64,000 bases of DNA, from NCBI RefSeq assembly GCF_001659685.2, contig NZ_LXYE02000024.1, positions 62,001 through 126,000 on the forward strand, read 5' to 3'. Source of the stretch: Labilibacter marinus (GTDB lineage: Bacteria; Bacteroidota; Bacteroidia; Bacteroidales; Marinilabiliaceae). Positions within the stretch are counted from its first letter, which is position 1; each line of letters opens with the position of its first letter. Positions 55,317 through 64,000 of this stretch are shown in pieces. Both the position numbers and the translations under genes were made by a program. The notes below the pieces were generated by a model, which was not told where the DNA came from, did no database searches, and worked only from the letters and a program-made list of their open reading frames with translations.

Positions 55317-57230
55317 ATGAATAGAAGAAAATTTATTCAAAATATAGCCTTAGGTGGTATGGTCTGCGGTATATCTCTACCAGGCCTCTTTCAAAGTTGC
55401 ACATCGAAAGAAAAAGATTCGGATGAATTTTTGGACTTAGTGAGTGGTTTGTTGAAGGAGTGGTGTGATGGTATGGTGAAAAACCAGATCATCAAACCAG
55501 ATAATCTTGCAGAACATGGAGCTTTAGGTTGTCCTTCTTGTGGATTTATTCATGGACGTTGCATGGATGCTGTATACCCATTTATGTATATGGCGGATAC
55601 TACTGGAGATAAAAAATACCTAGATGCAGCTATTTTAGTAATGAACTGGGCTGAGAATAATGTGTCACAAGAAGATGGTAGTTGGACGGTTATTCCTAAC
55701 CCAAAATCGTGGCGCGGAATCAGTGTTTTTGGAGCCATTGCTTTAGGTGAAGCTTTGCATTATCATGGACATTTACTAGAAGAAGAATTAAAGAATAAAT
55801 GGTATAAACGTTTGGATGAAGTTGGCGCGTATTTGCACAGAACATTCACGATGACTTTTACCAATGTAAATTATGGGTTTACGGCTGTTTATGCCATGAA
55901 TCTGTTGGGTAAGGTGCTGAATAAACCTAAGTATACACAGCGCAGTCATGAGCTAGCTAAGGATGTAAAAAATTTCTTTACTGAACCTAATAAATTGTTG
56001 TTTGGAGAAGGAAAACCGAGCACCAAGAAGAGTGCAAAAGGATTGAGTTTTGTCGACTTAGGATATAATGTGGAAGAATCATTAAATGGACCATTGATGT
56101 ATGCCATCCATGAAAATGATGAAGAGATGTTAGCTCTATTGAGTCAATCAATGGAAAGTCATCTGGAATTTATGTTGCCAGATGGAGCATGGGATAATAG
56201 TTGGGGTACTCGTCAGGCTAAATGGAGCTATTGGGGAAGTAGAACAACAGACGGTAGCCAAGTTACTTACGGCATCATGGCCAAGCATAATCCAGTATTT
56301 GGAACAGCTGCTGTAAAAAATACTGAGTTATTAAAACGATGTACTGCAGATGGTTTGTTACATGGAGGTCCGCATTATATTTCGCATGGTGTAAAACCTT
56401 GTATTCACCATACCTTTGCACATGCAAAACCTCTGGCTACCATCTTAGATATGGCCAAAGAGTTTTCTCATATCAACGGCAATACACCGTTGCCACGCAC
56501 CAAGTCTTATGGTGTAAAGGAATTTCCAGAAGTGTCTACATGGTTGTTTTCATCCAATAATTGGAGAGGAACTGTAACTTCTTACGATGCTATATATAAG
56601 GAACATGTGCAGCAAGCTACTGGAGGATCTTTAGCTGTTCTTTATCACAATAAAGTGGGTACTTTGTTTGCAGCCAGTATGGCTAAGTATAAGATGGTTG
56701 AAAAAAACAATATGCAGCCATTACCAGGTGAGGATTTTGCCTTAACACCACGCATTGAATCGTATAAAGACGATAAATGGTATACTAATTTATTCGACCT
56801 TGAAGCAAAAGTGAATGTAGAAGACGAGAATGAAAAGATTGTTTTCGATGTGGAAGCTTCGTTAAGGGATGAAGATAGAAATATGATTGTGGATACAGCA
56901 TCAACCTTTGATATTAGCTATGCTTGTACCAAAGACAAAATTGTGTTGAGTGCTAAACCAATAGAAGGACAAGAGATTAAACAGAAATCAGCAATGGTTC
57001 TTCCACTATTATCACCTTCAGGCGAGAAACTTACTCAAGTGAGTCCGCAGCTAATTGAAGTGCAAAAGCAAGAAGGTAAAGTAGTGCTTGAGTCGAATGT
57101 TCCCTTAATAATTAAGAAAACGGACAAAGGAAGAGTTTTTAATATGGTGCCAGGAGCAGAAGCAGTTCCAATTATTGCATACTTTACAAAAGAGGTGTCT
57201 GAAGTGATTTGTACAATTAGGGTAATTTAA
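55317..57230 (+). CDS. Tat-exported lipoprotein, predicted uronate-acting lyase or dehydratase (paralogue B)
   Basis: A 637-residue paralogue of the protein at 30786-32705, with the same twin-arginine signal (MNRRKF), a lipobox (FQSC, Cys28) and near-identical landmark segments: CPSCGF, DAVYPFMYMAD, NVNYG, YNVEESLNG, HHTFAHAKP and FNMVPGAEAVPI. The conserved His cluster and helical-plus-beta layout suggest a lyase-like active site. A role as an oligosaccharide dehydratase that makes unsaturated ends for GH105, as described for one Formosa ulvan protein, is a hypothesis. It lies between GH3 and the rhamnose mutarotase gene, which ties it to release of rhamnose. Confidence 0.6.
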   Translation: MNRRKFIQNIALGGMVCGISLPGLFQSCTSKEKDSDEFLDLVSGLLKEWCDGMVKNQIIKPDNLAEHGALGCPSCGFIHGRCMDAVYPFMYMADTTGDKKYLDAAILVMNWAENNVSQEDGSWTVIPNPKSWRGISVFGAIALGEALHYHGHLLEEELKNKWYKRLDEVGAYLHRTFTMTFTNVNYGFTAVYAMNLLGKVLNKPKYTQRSHELAKDVKNFFTEPNKLLFGEGKPSTKKSAKGLSFVDLGYNVEESLNGPLMYAIHENDEEMLALLSQSMESHLEFMLPDGAWDNSWGTRQAKWSYWGSRTTDGSQVTYGIMAKHNPVFGTAAVKNTELLKRCTADGLLHGGPHYISHGVKPCIHHTFAHAKPLATILDMAKEFSHINGNTPLPRTKSYGVKEFPEVSTWLFSSNNWRGTVTSYDAIYKEHVQQATGGSLAVLYHNKVGTLFAASMAKYKMVEKNNMQPLPGEDFALTPRIESYKDDKWYTNLFDLEAKVNVEDENEKIVFDVEASLRDEDRNMIVDTASTFDISYACTKDKIVLSAKPIEGQEIKQKSAMVLPLLSPSGEKLTQVSPQLIEVQKQEGKVVLESNVPLIIKKTDKGRVFNMVPGAEAVPIIAYFTKEVSEVICTIRVI

Positions 57231-57309
57231 AGAAGGTAGTTATAACTAAGGTCATTGGGGAAAGCCCAAACTACAGTGAGAAGGATATAAACTGAATAAA
57301 ATATAAACA

Positions 57310-57624
57310 ATGAAACGATTAGCTTTTAAAATGCATCTTAATGAAGGACAAAAACAAGAATACATCAAGCGTCATGATGAAATTTGGCCTGAATTAAAAC
57401 AGTTATTAAAAGATGCTGGAGTAAGTGAATATTCTATTTTTTTGGATGAAGAGACCAATACACTTTTCGCTTTTCAAAAAGTAGATGGCGATGGTGGCTC
57501 TCAAGATTTAGGAAAAACCGATATTGTTCAGAAATGGTGGGCTTTTATGGCTGATGTAATGAAAGCTAATCCAGATAACTCTCCAGTCTCCACTGAGTTG
57601 GAAGAGGTGTTTTATATGGAATAG
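57310..57624 (+). CDS. rhaM: L-rhamnose mutarotase
   Basis: Cytoplasmic epimerase of 104 residues that interconverts alpha and beta L-rhamnose so the isomerase receives its preferred anomer. Length and the conserved marks match the RhaM/RhaU family: His22 in KRHDEIWPEL and the paired Trp in KWWAFMADVM. It lies in the polysaccharide locus rather than with rhaT-rhaA, linking the locus directly to rhamnose as the released sugar. It follows the paralogue B gene after 79 bases. Confidence 0.95.
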   Translation: MKRLAFKMHLNEGQKQEYIKRHDEIWPELKQLLKDAGVSEYSIFLDEETNTLFAFQKVDGDGGSQDLGKTDIVQKWWAFMADVMKANPDNSPVSTELEEVFYME

Positions 57625-57736
57625 TACAATTCGCTTTTCTAGTTTAACGAAATATGTGAGTTTTGCTTTCTTGTTATATGTATGAGCTAATAGTATATGA
57701 TGGTTTAAAATTGGCGTTATCAAAACAAGGTGAAAT

Positions 57737-58729
57737 ATGAAAGGTGTAATTAAATTAATTGTATTAGTTCTTTTTCTTGTAGGGTGCAGCAAAAAGGAAA
57801 AAGCAAAAGTAGGTTTCTTGCTGCCAGAAAGAGGCAGGTTTGTTACTGAGTCGCAATACTTCAAAGAACGAATCATTGAATTAGGTTATGAGCCTGTTAT
57901 TGTTCAAACGACTTTTGATCCGATCGATCAACTAAATAAAGGTCACGAGCTTATCGATAATGAAGATTTGGACTTGTTAATGATAGCTGCAATAAATGGT
58001 AACACGATTGCTCCTTTAGTTAGAAAAGCTAAAAATAAAGATATACAGGTAATTGCTTATAATATGCTTATTAATAATGTAGCGTATGATGCATTTTTAT
58101 CTGGAGATAACCAGCATTTATCGAATTTGTTTTTTCAGTCTGCCATAAAGGATCATCCAGAAGGTAATTATGTGATTTTGGGAGGTGATGCTTTTGATAG
58201 AAATGGTGATGAACTGAAAAAAGGTTTAGAAAGACTTCTTAAACCTTATGTAGATGAACAGAAAATAAACATAGTTTACAAAAGTGCTATTGAAGGATGG
58301 GATCGTAACATCGCTATGCATGAGTTTGAAAAAGTAGTGAATGCATATGGAGATGAGCTGGATGTTATTTTTACATGTAATGATGCAATGGCCGATGGTA
58401 TCATTGAAGTGTTAGATAAATATGATTTTGATGAAGACGTTTTTATAAGTGGTCAGGATGCTGAATTAAATGGAGTAAGGAATGTATGGGCTGGAAAGCA
58501 GTCTATGACTATATATCATCCTCCTAAATCCTATGCCTATGGAGCTGCGGAGCTAGTAAATGCTTTGCTAAAACAAAAGCAAATTAATAAAATAACCAGC
58601 GAAGTTGTTTATAATGGCAAGATAGAAGTTCCAACTGTAATGGTGAAAGCCAAACTAATAACTAAAGAGAATATACAGGAAGAACTTATAGATACAGGGG
58701 TTTATACAATGGAAGAACTTGTTAAATAG
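57737..58729 (+). CDS. Periplasmic sugar-binding lipoprotein (LacI/RbsB-type fold), without ABC partner
   Basis: A 330-residue lipoprotein (lipobox LVGC, Cys17) with a two-lobed type I periplasmic binding fold. It resembles the xylose- and ribose-binding proteins of ABC importers: KVGFLLPERG at the start, DLLMIAAINGNT near residue 80, GGDAFDRNGDELKKG near residue 150 and IFTCNDAMADGIIEVL near residue 215. No ABC permease or ATPase gene is in the window. It may serve a transporter encoded elsewhere or present ligand to a receptor such as the chemoreceptor at 27136-30366. Its position between rhaM and the sulfatase-rhamnosidase gene suggests rhamnose or a related sugar as ligand. Confidence 0.8.
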   Translation: MKGVIKLIVLVLFLVGCSKKEKAKVGFLLPERGRFVTESQYFKERIIELGYEPVIVQTTFDPIDQLNKGHELIDNEDLDLLMIAAINGNTIAPLVRKAKNKDIQVIAYNMLINNVAYDAFLSGDNQHLSNLFFQSAIKDHPEGNYVILGGDAFDRNGDELKKGLERLLKPYVDEQKINIVYKSAIEGWDRNIAMHEFEKVVNAYGDELDVIFTCNDAMADGIIEVLDKYDFDEDVFISGQDAELNGVRNVWAGKQSMTIYHPPKSYAYGAAELVNALLKQKQINKITSEVVYNGKIEVPTVMVKAKLITKENIQEELIDTGVYTMEELVK

Positions 58730-58790
58730 GTCAAATAGTATTGTAGTGAAATAAAATTCTAATTCTAGAAGTAAATTAAGAATATATATA

Positions 58791-61700
58791 ATGAAAAAGA
58801 TTAGAGTCCAATTATTACTGATAAGTATTTTGCACATCGCAGTTTGTCAGCTTTATGCTACGGATAACCTGGATAAAGGTGTGGACGAAAAGGGAGATAA
58901 AAAGCCCAATGTAATTTTTATTCTTACCGATGATCAGCGCTGGAGTGCTTTAGGGTATGCTGGTAATGAGGAAATAAAAACGCCAGAGATGGATAAATTA
59001 GCGCAGCAAGGTGCATATTTTTCAAACGCAATTGCCACAACGCCAATTTGTTCTGCAAGTCGTTCCAGTATCTTTACTGGTGTACACGAGCGTACACACC
59101 GTTATACATTTCAAACTGGTGAGATGCGTAGCGAATTTATGGAAGAAGCCTATCCTAGGTTAATGAAGAATGCTGGTTATTACACTGGTTTCTTTGGTAA
59201 GTTTGGTGTTAAATTCTCGGGTAAAGAGGAGATGTTTGATGAAATTGAAGATTATGATAGAGCTAACCAGTATAAAGACTATCGTGGTTACTATTATCAA
59301 AAACTGAATGGAGATACAGTTCATTTAACCCGCTATACAGGACAAAAAGCACTTGATTTCATTGATGGAGCTCCAAAGGATCAGCCTTTCTGTTTGTCCT
59401 TAAGTTTTAGCGCGCCACATGCACATGACGGTGCACCATTGCAATATTTCTGGCAAGAAGAACCAAATAAATTGTACAATGATAAGGATATGCCAGAGGC
59501 AGACCTTACTGATGATAAATATTTTGAAGCCTTACCAAAACCAGTACGCGATGGATTTAACCGTTTGCGTTGGGGATGGAGATATGATACACCTGAAAAG
59601 TATCAACATAGTGTAAAAGGGTATTACCGTATGATTTATGGTATCGACCTTGAGATAGCAAAAATTAGAAAGAAGCTTGAAGAAACAGGACAGGATAAAA
59701 ATACCGTTATTATACTTATGGGAGATAATGGTCAGTTTCTTGGTGAGCGTCAGATAGCGGGTAAATGGTTAATGTACGATAACTCTGTACGAGTACCTTT
59801 AATTGTATTCGATCCGCGTGCTGAAAATCATTTAGATGTGGAACAAATGGCATTGAATATTGATATTCCTGCTACAATTCTTGATTTAGCCGATGTTCAA
59901 ATTCCTGAGCAATACCAAGGAAAAAGTTTAGCTTCTGTAGTCTCTGGCGAGGTTCAAGGGCTCAACAGAGATACCATTTTAATTGAGCACCTTTGGGAGT
60001 TTGATAATATTCCTCCAAGTGAAGGGGTAAGAACATCAGAATGGAAATATTTGCGTTATATCAACAACAAAAATTACGAAGAGCTATATAACCTAAAGAA
60101 AGATCCTAAAGAAATTAAGAACTTGGCTGGCAAAGCTAAATATCAAAAGATTCTTGAAGAGTTTCGTGCTAAAAATGATGAGTTAGCGGAGCGTTATGCC
60201 GACCCTTTTGCTGTGCGACCAACAGGTTTAGCTGTTGAGTTTATCAAGCAACCAGCAGGATTAAAAATTATTGACAGCAAGCCAGAGTTTAGTTGGTTGT
60301 TACCTACTTCCGCAGAAATTCAAAAAGGTTATCAAATTATAGTGGCTTCTTCAAAAGAAGCGATAGAAAAAAATAACGGAGATGTGTGGGATAGTGGAAA
60401 TGTACGCAGTAATCAATCAACGGATGTTGAATTAGGAAGCGCGCCATTAAAAGAGAACACAACTTATTTCTGGAAAGTGAGATATTTCGATGCGTTAAAT
60501 CGTATTTCAGAGTACTCAAAAGCACAAGAATTTACAACAGGGGAGTTTGGTGAAAAATTAACTTCGCACAATTCATTTTTAGTGGAGTATATTGAGCCTG
60601 CATCTTTCAATAAATTAGCTGACGGTAGCTACTTTATTGATTTTGGTAAACATGCTTTTGCTAATATGAATATTAATTACGAAGCTAAAAAGGCCGAAAC
60701 TTTAACTATTCGTATTGGAGAGAAGTTGTTAAATGGTAAGATAGATAGAAAACCTGGAGGTACTATTCGCTATGCAGAAGTAAAGCTTAATGTAAAGCCT
60801 GGTAAAACAAGTTATCAATTGCCTTTAGTTGCCGATGAGCGTAATACCAATCATTTGGCAGTAGCTTTACCAGATTCTTTCCCGGTTTTATTGCCTTTCC
60901 GTTATGCCGAAATTGTTGGAGTATCAGGTCTTAAGGCTAGTGATGTAAATCAAGAGGCATACTTTTATAATTTTAATGATAATAATAGTTCATTTAAGAG
61001 TAATAACGATGTTCTAAACCAAGTTTGGGAGATGTGTAAGTATACGCAAAAAGCAACTTCTTTTGCGGGATATTATGTGGATGGAGATCGCGAACGTATC
61101 CCTTATGAAGCAGATGCATATTTAAATCAGTTAAGTCATTATAGCGTTGATAACGAGTATTCTATTGCGCGTAAAACCATTGAGTTTTTCTTTGTGAGTA
61201 AACCAACTTGGCCTACCGAATGGCAACTACATGTGGCCATGATGATGTACCAAGATTACATGTATACTGGCAACACTGAGTTAATTGAGAAATATTACGA
61301 GCGCTTAAAAGTAAAAACCTTAATGGAGTTAGAGGTTGAAGATGGTTTTATTAGTACTAAGTCTCCAAATCATAATGTTGATCTAATTAAAAGGCTTGGT
61401 TTTAGAGATACTACTCGTGTTTTGAAGGACATTGTAGATTGGCCTCCAAAAGCTAAAAACTTTGGAGGTAAAGGACCAATTCCTGGCGAACAGGATAATT
61501 ACGTGTTCAAACGTATCAATACGGTTGTAAATGGCTTTTACTATCATAATATGAAAATTATGGAGCAATTTGCAACTATTCTTAATAAACCAGAAGAAGC
61601 TGTAGATTATGCTTATAAAGCTGCCAAGGTTAAAAAATCCATTAATGAGCAATTGTTCGATACCGAAAAAGGATACTACGTTGATGGTATAGGTACCGAT

Positions 61701-62336
61701 CATGCTTCATTACATGCCAATATGATTCTATTGGCGTTTGATGTAGTTCCTGAGTCACGCAAGGCAAGTGTTGTTGAGTATGTTAAAACAAGAGGTATGG
61801 CGTGTAGCGTATATGGTGCACAATACCTGATGGAAGCTTTATATAATGCCAAGGAAGCTGATTATGCGTTAGAGTTAATGACGGCTACACATGATAGAAG
61901 TTGGTTTAACATGATTAACATCGGTTCTACCGTGGCCCTAGAAGCTTGGGATATGAAGTATAAAAGCAATGGAGACTGGAACCATGCTTGGGGAGCTGCT
62001 CCAGCTAATATAATTCCTCGTGGTATGTGGGGTATTCAACCAAAAACGGCAGGATTTGATGTGGTGACAATTAAACCTCAATTATCTACTTTAAAAGTAA
62101 GTTCTATTGAAGTACCTACAATTAAAGGTAACATCAGAGCAGACTATAAAAAAAGAGGAGCTAGGATGAAAGAGTACACGATAGAGTTACCAGCTAATAT
62201 GGTAGGTGAGTTTGTGGTTGACCTTGCTTCCGAAGATGATATAAGTTTGAACGGACAAGCAGTTAACACTTCGTTCGGTTCAGTTAGGTTAAGTCCTGGA
62301 GTAAACAATATCAAAATAAAAGTAAACTCTTTTTAA
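58791..62336 (+). CDS. Sulfatase-GH78 rhamnosidase fusion
   Basis: Bifunctional 1181-residue exported enzyme. A signal peptide (about 1-23) precedes an S1 sulfatase (about 38-465) with formylglycine site Cys87 in CSASR (the CxAxR variant) and metal segment LTDDQRW. After a linker, a beta-sandwich (about 475-600) and further beta domain lead to a GH78 (alpha/alpha)6 barrel (about 750-1090) and C-terminal beta domain. The rhamnosidase keeps the Arg-Glu and later Asp of the GH78 active site (Glu768, Asp775 in [11 protein letters not shown]). The same architecture, an S1_25 sulfatase joined to GH78, is known from the Formosa agariphila ulvan locus. It would desulfate rhamnose 3-sulfate and then release the sugar. 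Confidence 0.88.
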   Translation: MKKIRVQLLLISILHIAVCQLYATDNLDKGVDEKGDKKPNVIFILTDDQRWSALGYAGNEEIKTPEMDKLAQQGAYFSNAIATTPICSASRSSIFTGVHERTHRYTFQTGEMRSEFMEEAYPRLMKNAGYYTGFFGKFGVKFSGKEEMFDEIEDYDRANQYKDYRGYYYQKLNGDTVHLTRYTGQKALDFIDGAPKDQPFCLSLSFSAPHAHDGAPLQYFWQEEPNKLYNDKDMPEADLTDDKYFEALPKPVRDGFNRLRWGWRYDTPEKYQHSVKGYYRMIYGIDLEIAKIRKKLEETGQDKNTVIILMGDNGQFLGERQIAGKWLMYDNSVRVPLIVFDPRAENHLDVEQMALNIDIPATILDLADVQIPEQYQGKSLASVVSGEVQGLNRDTILIEHLWEFDNIPPSEGVRTSEWKYLRYINNKNYEELYNLKKDPKEIKNLAGKAKYQKILEEFRAKNDELAERYADPFAVRPTGLAVEFIKQPAGLKIIDSKPEFSWLLPTSAEIQKGYQIIVASSKEAIEKNNGDVWDSGNVRSNQSTDVELGSAPLKENTTYFWKVRYFDALNRISEYSKAQEFTTGEFGEKLTSHNSFLVEYIEPASFNKLADGSYFIDFGKHAFANMNINYEAKKAETLTIRIGEKLLNGKIDRKPGGTIRYAEVKLNVKPGKTSYQLPLVADERNTNHLAVALPDSFPVLLPFRYAEIVGVSGLKASDVNQEAYFYNFNDNNSSFKSNNDVLNQVWEMCKYTQKATSFAGYYVDGDRERIPYEADAYLNQLSHYSVDNEYSIARKTIEFFFVSKPTWPTEWQLHVAMMMYQDYMYTGNTELIEKYYERLKVKTLMELEVEDGFISTKSPNHNVDLIKRLGFRDTTRVLKDIVDWPPKAKNFGGKGPIPGEQDNYVFKRINTVVNGFYYHNMKIMEQFATILNKPEEAVDYAYKAAKVKKSINEQLFDTEKGYYVDGIGTDHASLHANMILLAFDVVPESRKASVVEYVKTRGMACSVYGAQYLMEALYNAKEADYALELMTATHDRSWFNMINIGSTVALEAWDMKYKSNGDWNHAWGAAPANIIPRGMWGIQPKTAGFDVVTIKPQLSTLKVSSIEVPTIKGNIRADYKKRGARMKEYTIELPANMVGEFVVDLASEDDISLNGQAVNTSFGSVRLSPGVNNIKIKVNSF

Positions 62337-62414
62337 TGTAATAAACTATGTATGTAAAAAGTGAATGTAATCAATATACACTACCTACATAGGTTTTATA
62401 ACTTTTAATATATC

Positions 62415-62450
62415 AAAAAAGGCTTTAATATTTTTATTAAAGCCTTTTTT
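62415..62450 (+). terminator. Terminator after the fusion gene
   Basis: The perfect 16-bp stem AAAAAAGGCTTTAATA/TATTAAAGCCTTTTTT has a TTTT loop. It is the strongest terminator in the window. Confidence 0.95.
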
Positions 62451-62489
62451 AATTGTAATAATTACGCTTAAATTTTAATAAATGAATCT

Positions 62490-63812
62490 ATGAAAAATCT
62501 AAAAAAACTTTTATTTCAAACTGTACTATTCTTAATGGTAAGTCATGCTTTTGCGGGAAATCCAATAAAAAATGGATTTGGTATGGCCGATCCACATTGC
62601 TATATTTTTAATGATAAAGCCTACCTTTTTACAACAAGGGATGCTGATAAAACGGCAAAAAAGTTCGTTATGCCTGATTGGCAAATATGGTCCTCAGAAG
62701 ATTTGGTAGAGTGGAAGCTGGAACGATATATTTACCCTTCAGAAACCTGGATGGGCGAATCTGATAGGTGTTGGGCTACCGAAACGGTAACTAAAAATGG
62801 TAAGTACTATTTTTACTTTTCTAATGGTAATACCAATACAGGGGTTTTACTTGCTGATCAGCCTCAAGGGCCTTATCGTGATATACTTAAAAAACCTATG
62901 TTAGATGTTGATTTAAGCTCTACAAAGGAATATGATCCAACCGTTTTAGTAGATGATGATGACAAGGCTTACATTATGTTTGGTCACCATATTCAAGGAG
63001 ATAAGGCGCTAAATTGGTTTATCGCAAAGCTCAATGATGATATGGTTTCTCTAGCTGAGGAACCTAAGGAGATTATTCTTGAGAATGTATTGGACCATAT
63101 GCAAGCAAACGATAAACCCAATCTTCATAAGCACAATGGGTATTATTATTTGTCTGCAGGTTCTCATTATGCTATATCAAAAAGTATTTACGGGCCATAT
63201 AGTGTAAAAGGTAATTCTGGTAATGGGGAATATGGTTTAAGTAGCCGTGCCCATGGTAATTATTTCACATGGAATAATCAATGGTTTCATACATGGTGTC
63301 ATTTTCATTTAGGTAAAGAGGTGGCTCGATATCGAGAATCGTACATGACGTATTTGCATTATACTAATGATGGTAAGATGGTTAGTGATGTTGACTTTTT
63401 AACTGCGCACTTTGAAACTGGAGTAGGGCAGTATGATGCAGAGTGGAACTGTATACAAGCAGAATGGTATATGAAAGCCGAAGATATTGAGAAAAATGAA
63501 TGTGTTTTAGGCGGCTTTCAAGTAGTTAGCATTAAAGATGGAGCAAGTATTACTTTTCCTAATATGACTAATTTGAGCGAGCAAAAGTCAATAAAGTTGC
63601 ATGTGGCATCTACTAAAGATGCGGTAATCGAGGTTAGGTCAGGGGACTGTAATGGGGCATTGCTAGGTAAGGCTTTTATTAAAGCAACTAAAAAAAATGA
63701 CTTTGTTTTAGTTACCTGTGAATTATACGATTTAAGTGAGGTTGAAGATATTTGTTTCCGGTTTGTAGGAGAGGAAGCCAGTATTCAATTAGACTATTTT
63801 AGTTTTAGGTGA
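62490..63812 (+). CDS. Glycoside hydrolase family 43-like enzyme with C-terminal CBM6-like domain
   Basis: Secreted 440-residue protein: signal peptide (1-22), five-bladed propeller (about 28-310) and a beta-sandwich resembling CBM6 (about 325-440). Two of the three GH43 acidic residues are clear: the base Asp34 in GMADPH and Asp149 in EYDP. At the position of the general acid Glu, the segment NDKPNLHKHNGYYYL has Asp208 instead. GH43 enzymes usually act on xylose or arabinose side groups, and xylose is an ulvan component. The gene has its own terminator-bounded position at the end of the locus. Confidence 0.75.
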   Translation: MKNLKKLLFQTVLFLMVSHAFAGNPIKNGFGMADPHCYIFNDKAYLFTTRDADKTAKKFVMPDWQIWSSEDLVEWKLERYIYPSETWMGESDRCWATETVTKNGKYYFYFSNGNTNTGVLLADQPQGPYRDILKKPMLDVDLSSTKEYDPTVLVDDDDKAYIMFGHHIQGDKALNWFIAKLNDDMVSLAEEPKEIILENVLDHMQANDKPNLHKHNGYYYLSAGSHYAISKSIYGPYSVKGNSGNGEYGLSSRAHGNYFTWNNQWFHTWCHFHLGKEVARYRESYMTYLHYTNDGKMVSDVDFLTAHFETGVGQYDAEWNCIQAEWYMKAEDIEKNECVLGGFQVVSIKDGASITFPNMTNLSEQKSIKLHVASTKDAVIEVRSGDCNGALLGKAFIKATKKNDFVLVTCELYDLSEVEDICFRFVGEEASIQLDYFSFR

Positions 63813-64000
63813 TAAAAATATTAAATGTAACACATGGTTTATTTTTGCACAAGTGTTAGGTTTTTGATGCTAGTAGCACTAAAGTTTCTCCGCCCAAATG
63901 TATTGCGCAATGTAATGTTGGTTTATACTTTTAACATATTCCATACTAAATGCCAAACAAAAGTAGGTATTGAGTTGTTGCGGCAGAAAATATTTTCTAA

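Overview
The window is about 64 kb of AT-rich chromosome from a member of the Bacteroidota, most likely a marine polysaccharide degrader. Several features point that way: a type IX secretion C-terminal sorting domain, many lipobox signal peptides, a reg_prop/Y_Y_Y sensor protein, a fused E1 alpha/beta 2-oxoacid dehydrogenase, a class III fructose-1,6-bisphosphatase, a TAnnTTTG-type promoter element, and four S1 sulfatases beside lyases and rhamnosidases. I cannot name the genus. No tRNA, rRNA, CRISPR array, insertion sequence or phage gene was seen.

Region 1 (18-8458) is an L-rhamnose catabolic block: rhamnose/H+ symporter, isomerase, RhaE-type aldolase domain, rhamnulokinase, iron-dependent lactaldehyde reductase type dehydrogenase, a two-domain class II aldolase whose second half has lost its active site, and an SDR. 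Region 2 (8566-26935) starts with a GntR/UTRA regulator. It is transcribed divergently from an E2-E3-E1 dehydrogenase complex across a short region holding two palindromic operator candidates. Downstream, all on the plus strand, lie a PHP-domain hydrolase, a sorbitol-6-phosphate-dehydrogenase-like SDR with an extra N-terminal domain, a HAD phosphatase, a SorE-like zinc dehydrogenase, a fructose-6-phosphate-aldolase-type transaldolase, a transketolase, a transaldolase fused to CBS domains, a phosphohexomutase and a class III FBPase. Together they look like a sugar-phosphate interconversion module whose entry substrate I cannot identify.

Region 3 (27136-30366) is one large gene for a chemoreceptor-like protein: the periplasmic two-component propeller and Y_Y_Y sensor normally found on hybrid histidine kinases is joined to a methyl-accepting chemotaxis signalling domain.

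Region 4 (30786-63812) is a polysaccharide utilisation locus whose content fits ulvan (sulfated rhamnose, glucuronate/iduronate, xylose). It holds four sulfatases (one fused to GH78), a stand-alone GH78, a GH105 unsaturated uronyl hydrolase, a PL28-like jelly-roll lyase, an alginate_lyase-superfamily (PL38-like) protein, two heparinase II/III-like lyases (one with a T9SS tag, one a lipoprotein), GH3, GH43, and two paralogous Tat lipoproteins that may be uronyl lyases or dehydratases. It also holds a rhamnose mutarotase, an orphan sugar-binding lipoprotein and an AraC regulator. No SusC/SusD pair is present in the window.

The working picture is that lyases and sulfatases cut and desulfate the polymer, GH105/GH78/GH3/GH43 release monosaccharides, RhaM and RhaT-A-B-aldolase process rhamnose, and the region 2 enzymes handle phosphosugars. 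A 15-bp motif, TGANNNATNNGTTCA, occurs seven times exactly and once with one mismatch, only in five intergenic regions in front of locus genes. It is the best candidate for a shared regulatory site of this locus.
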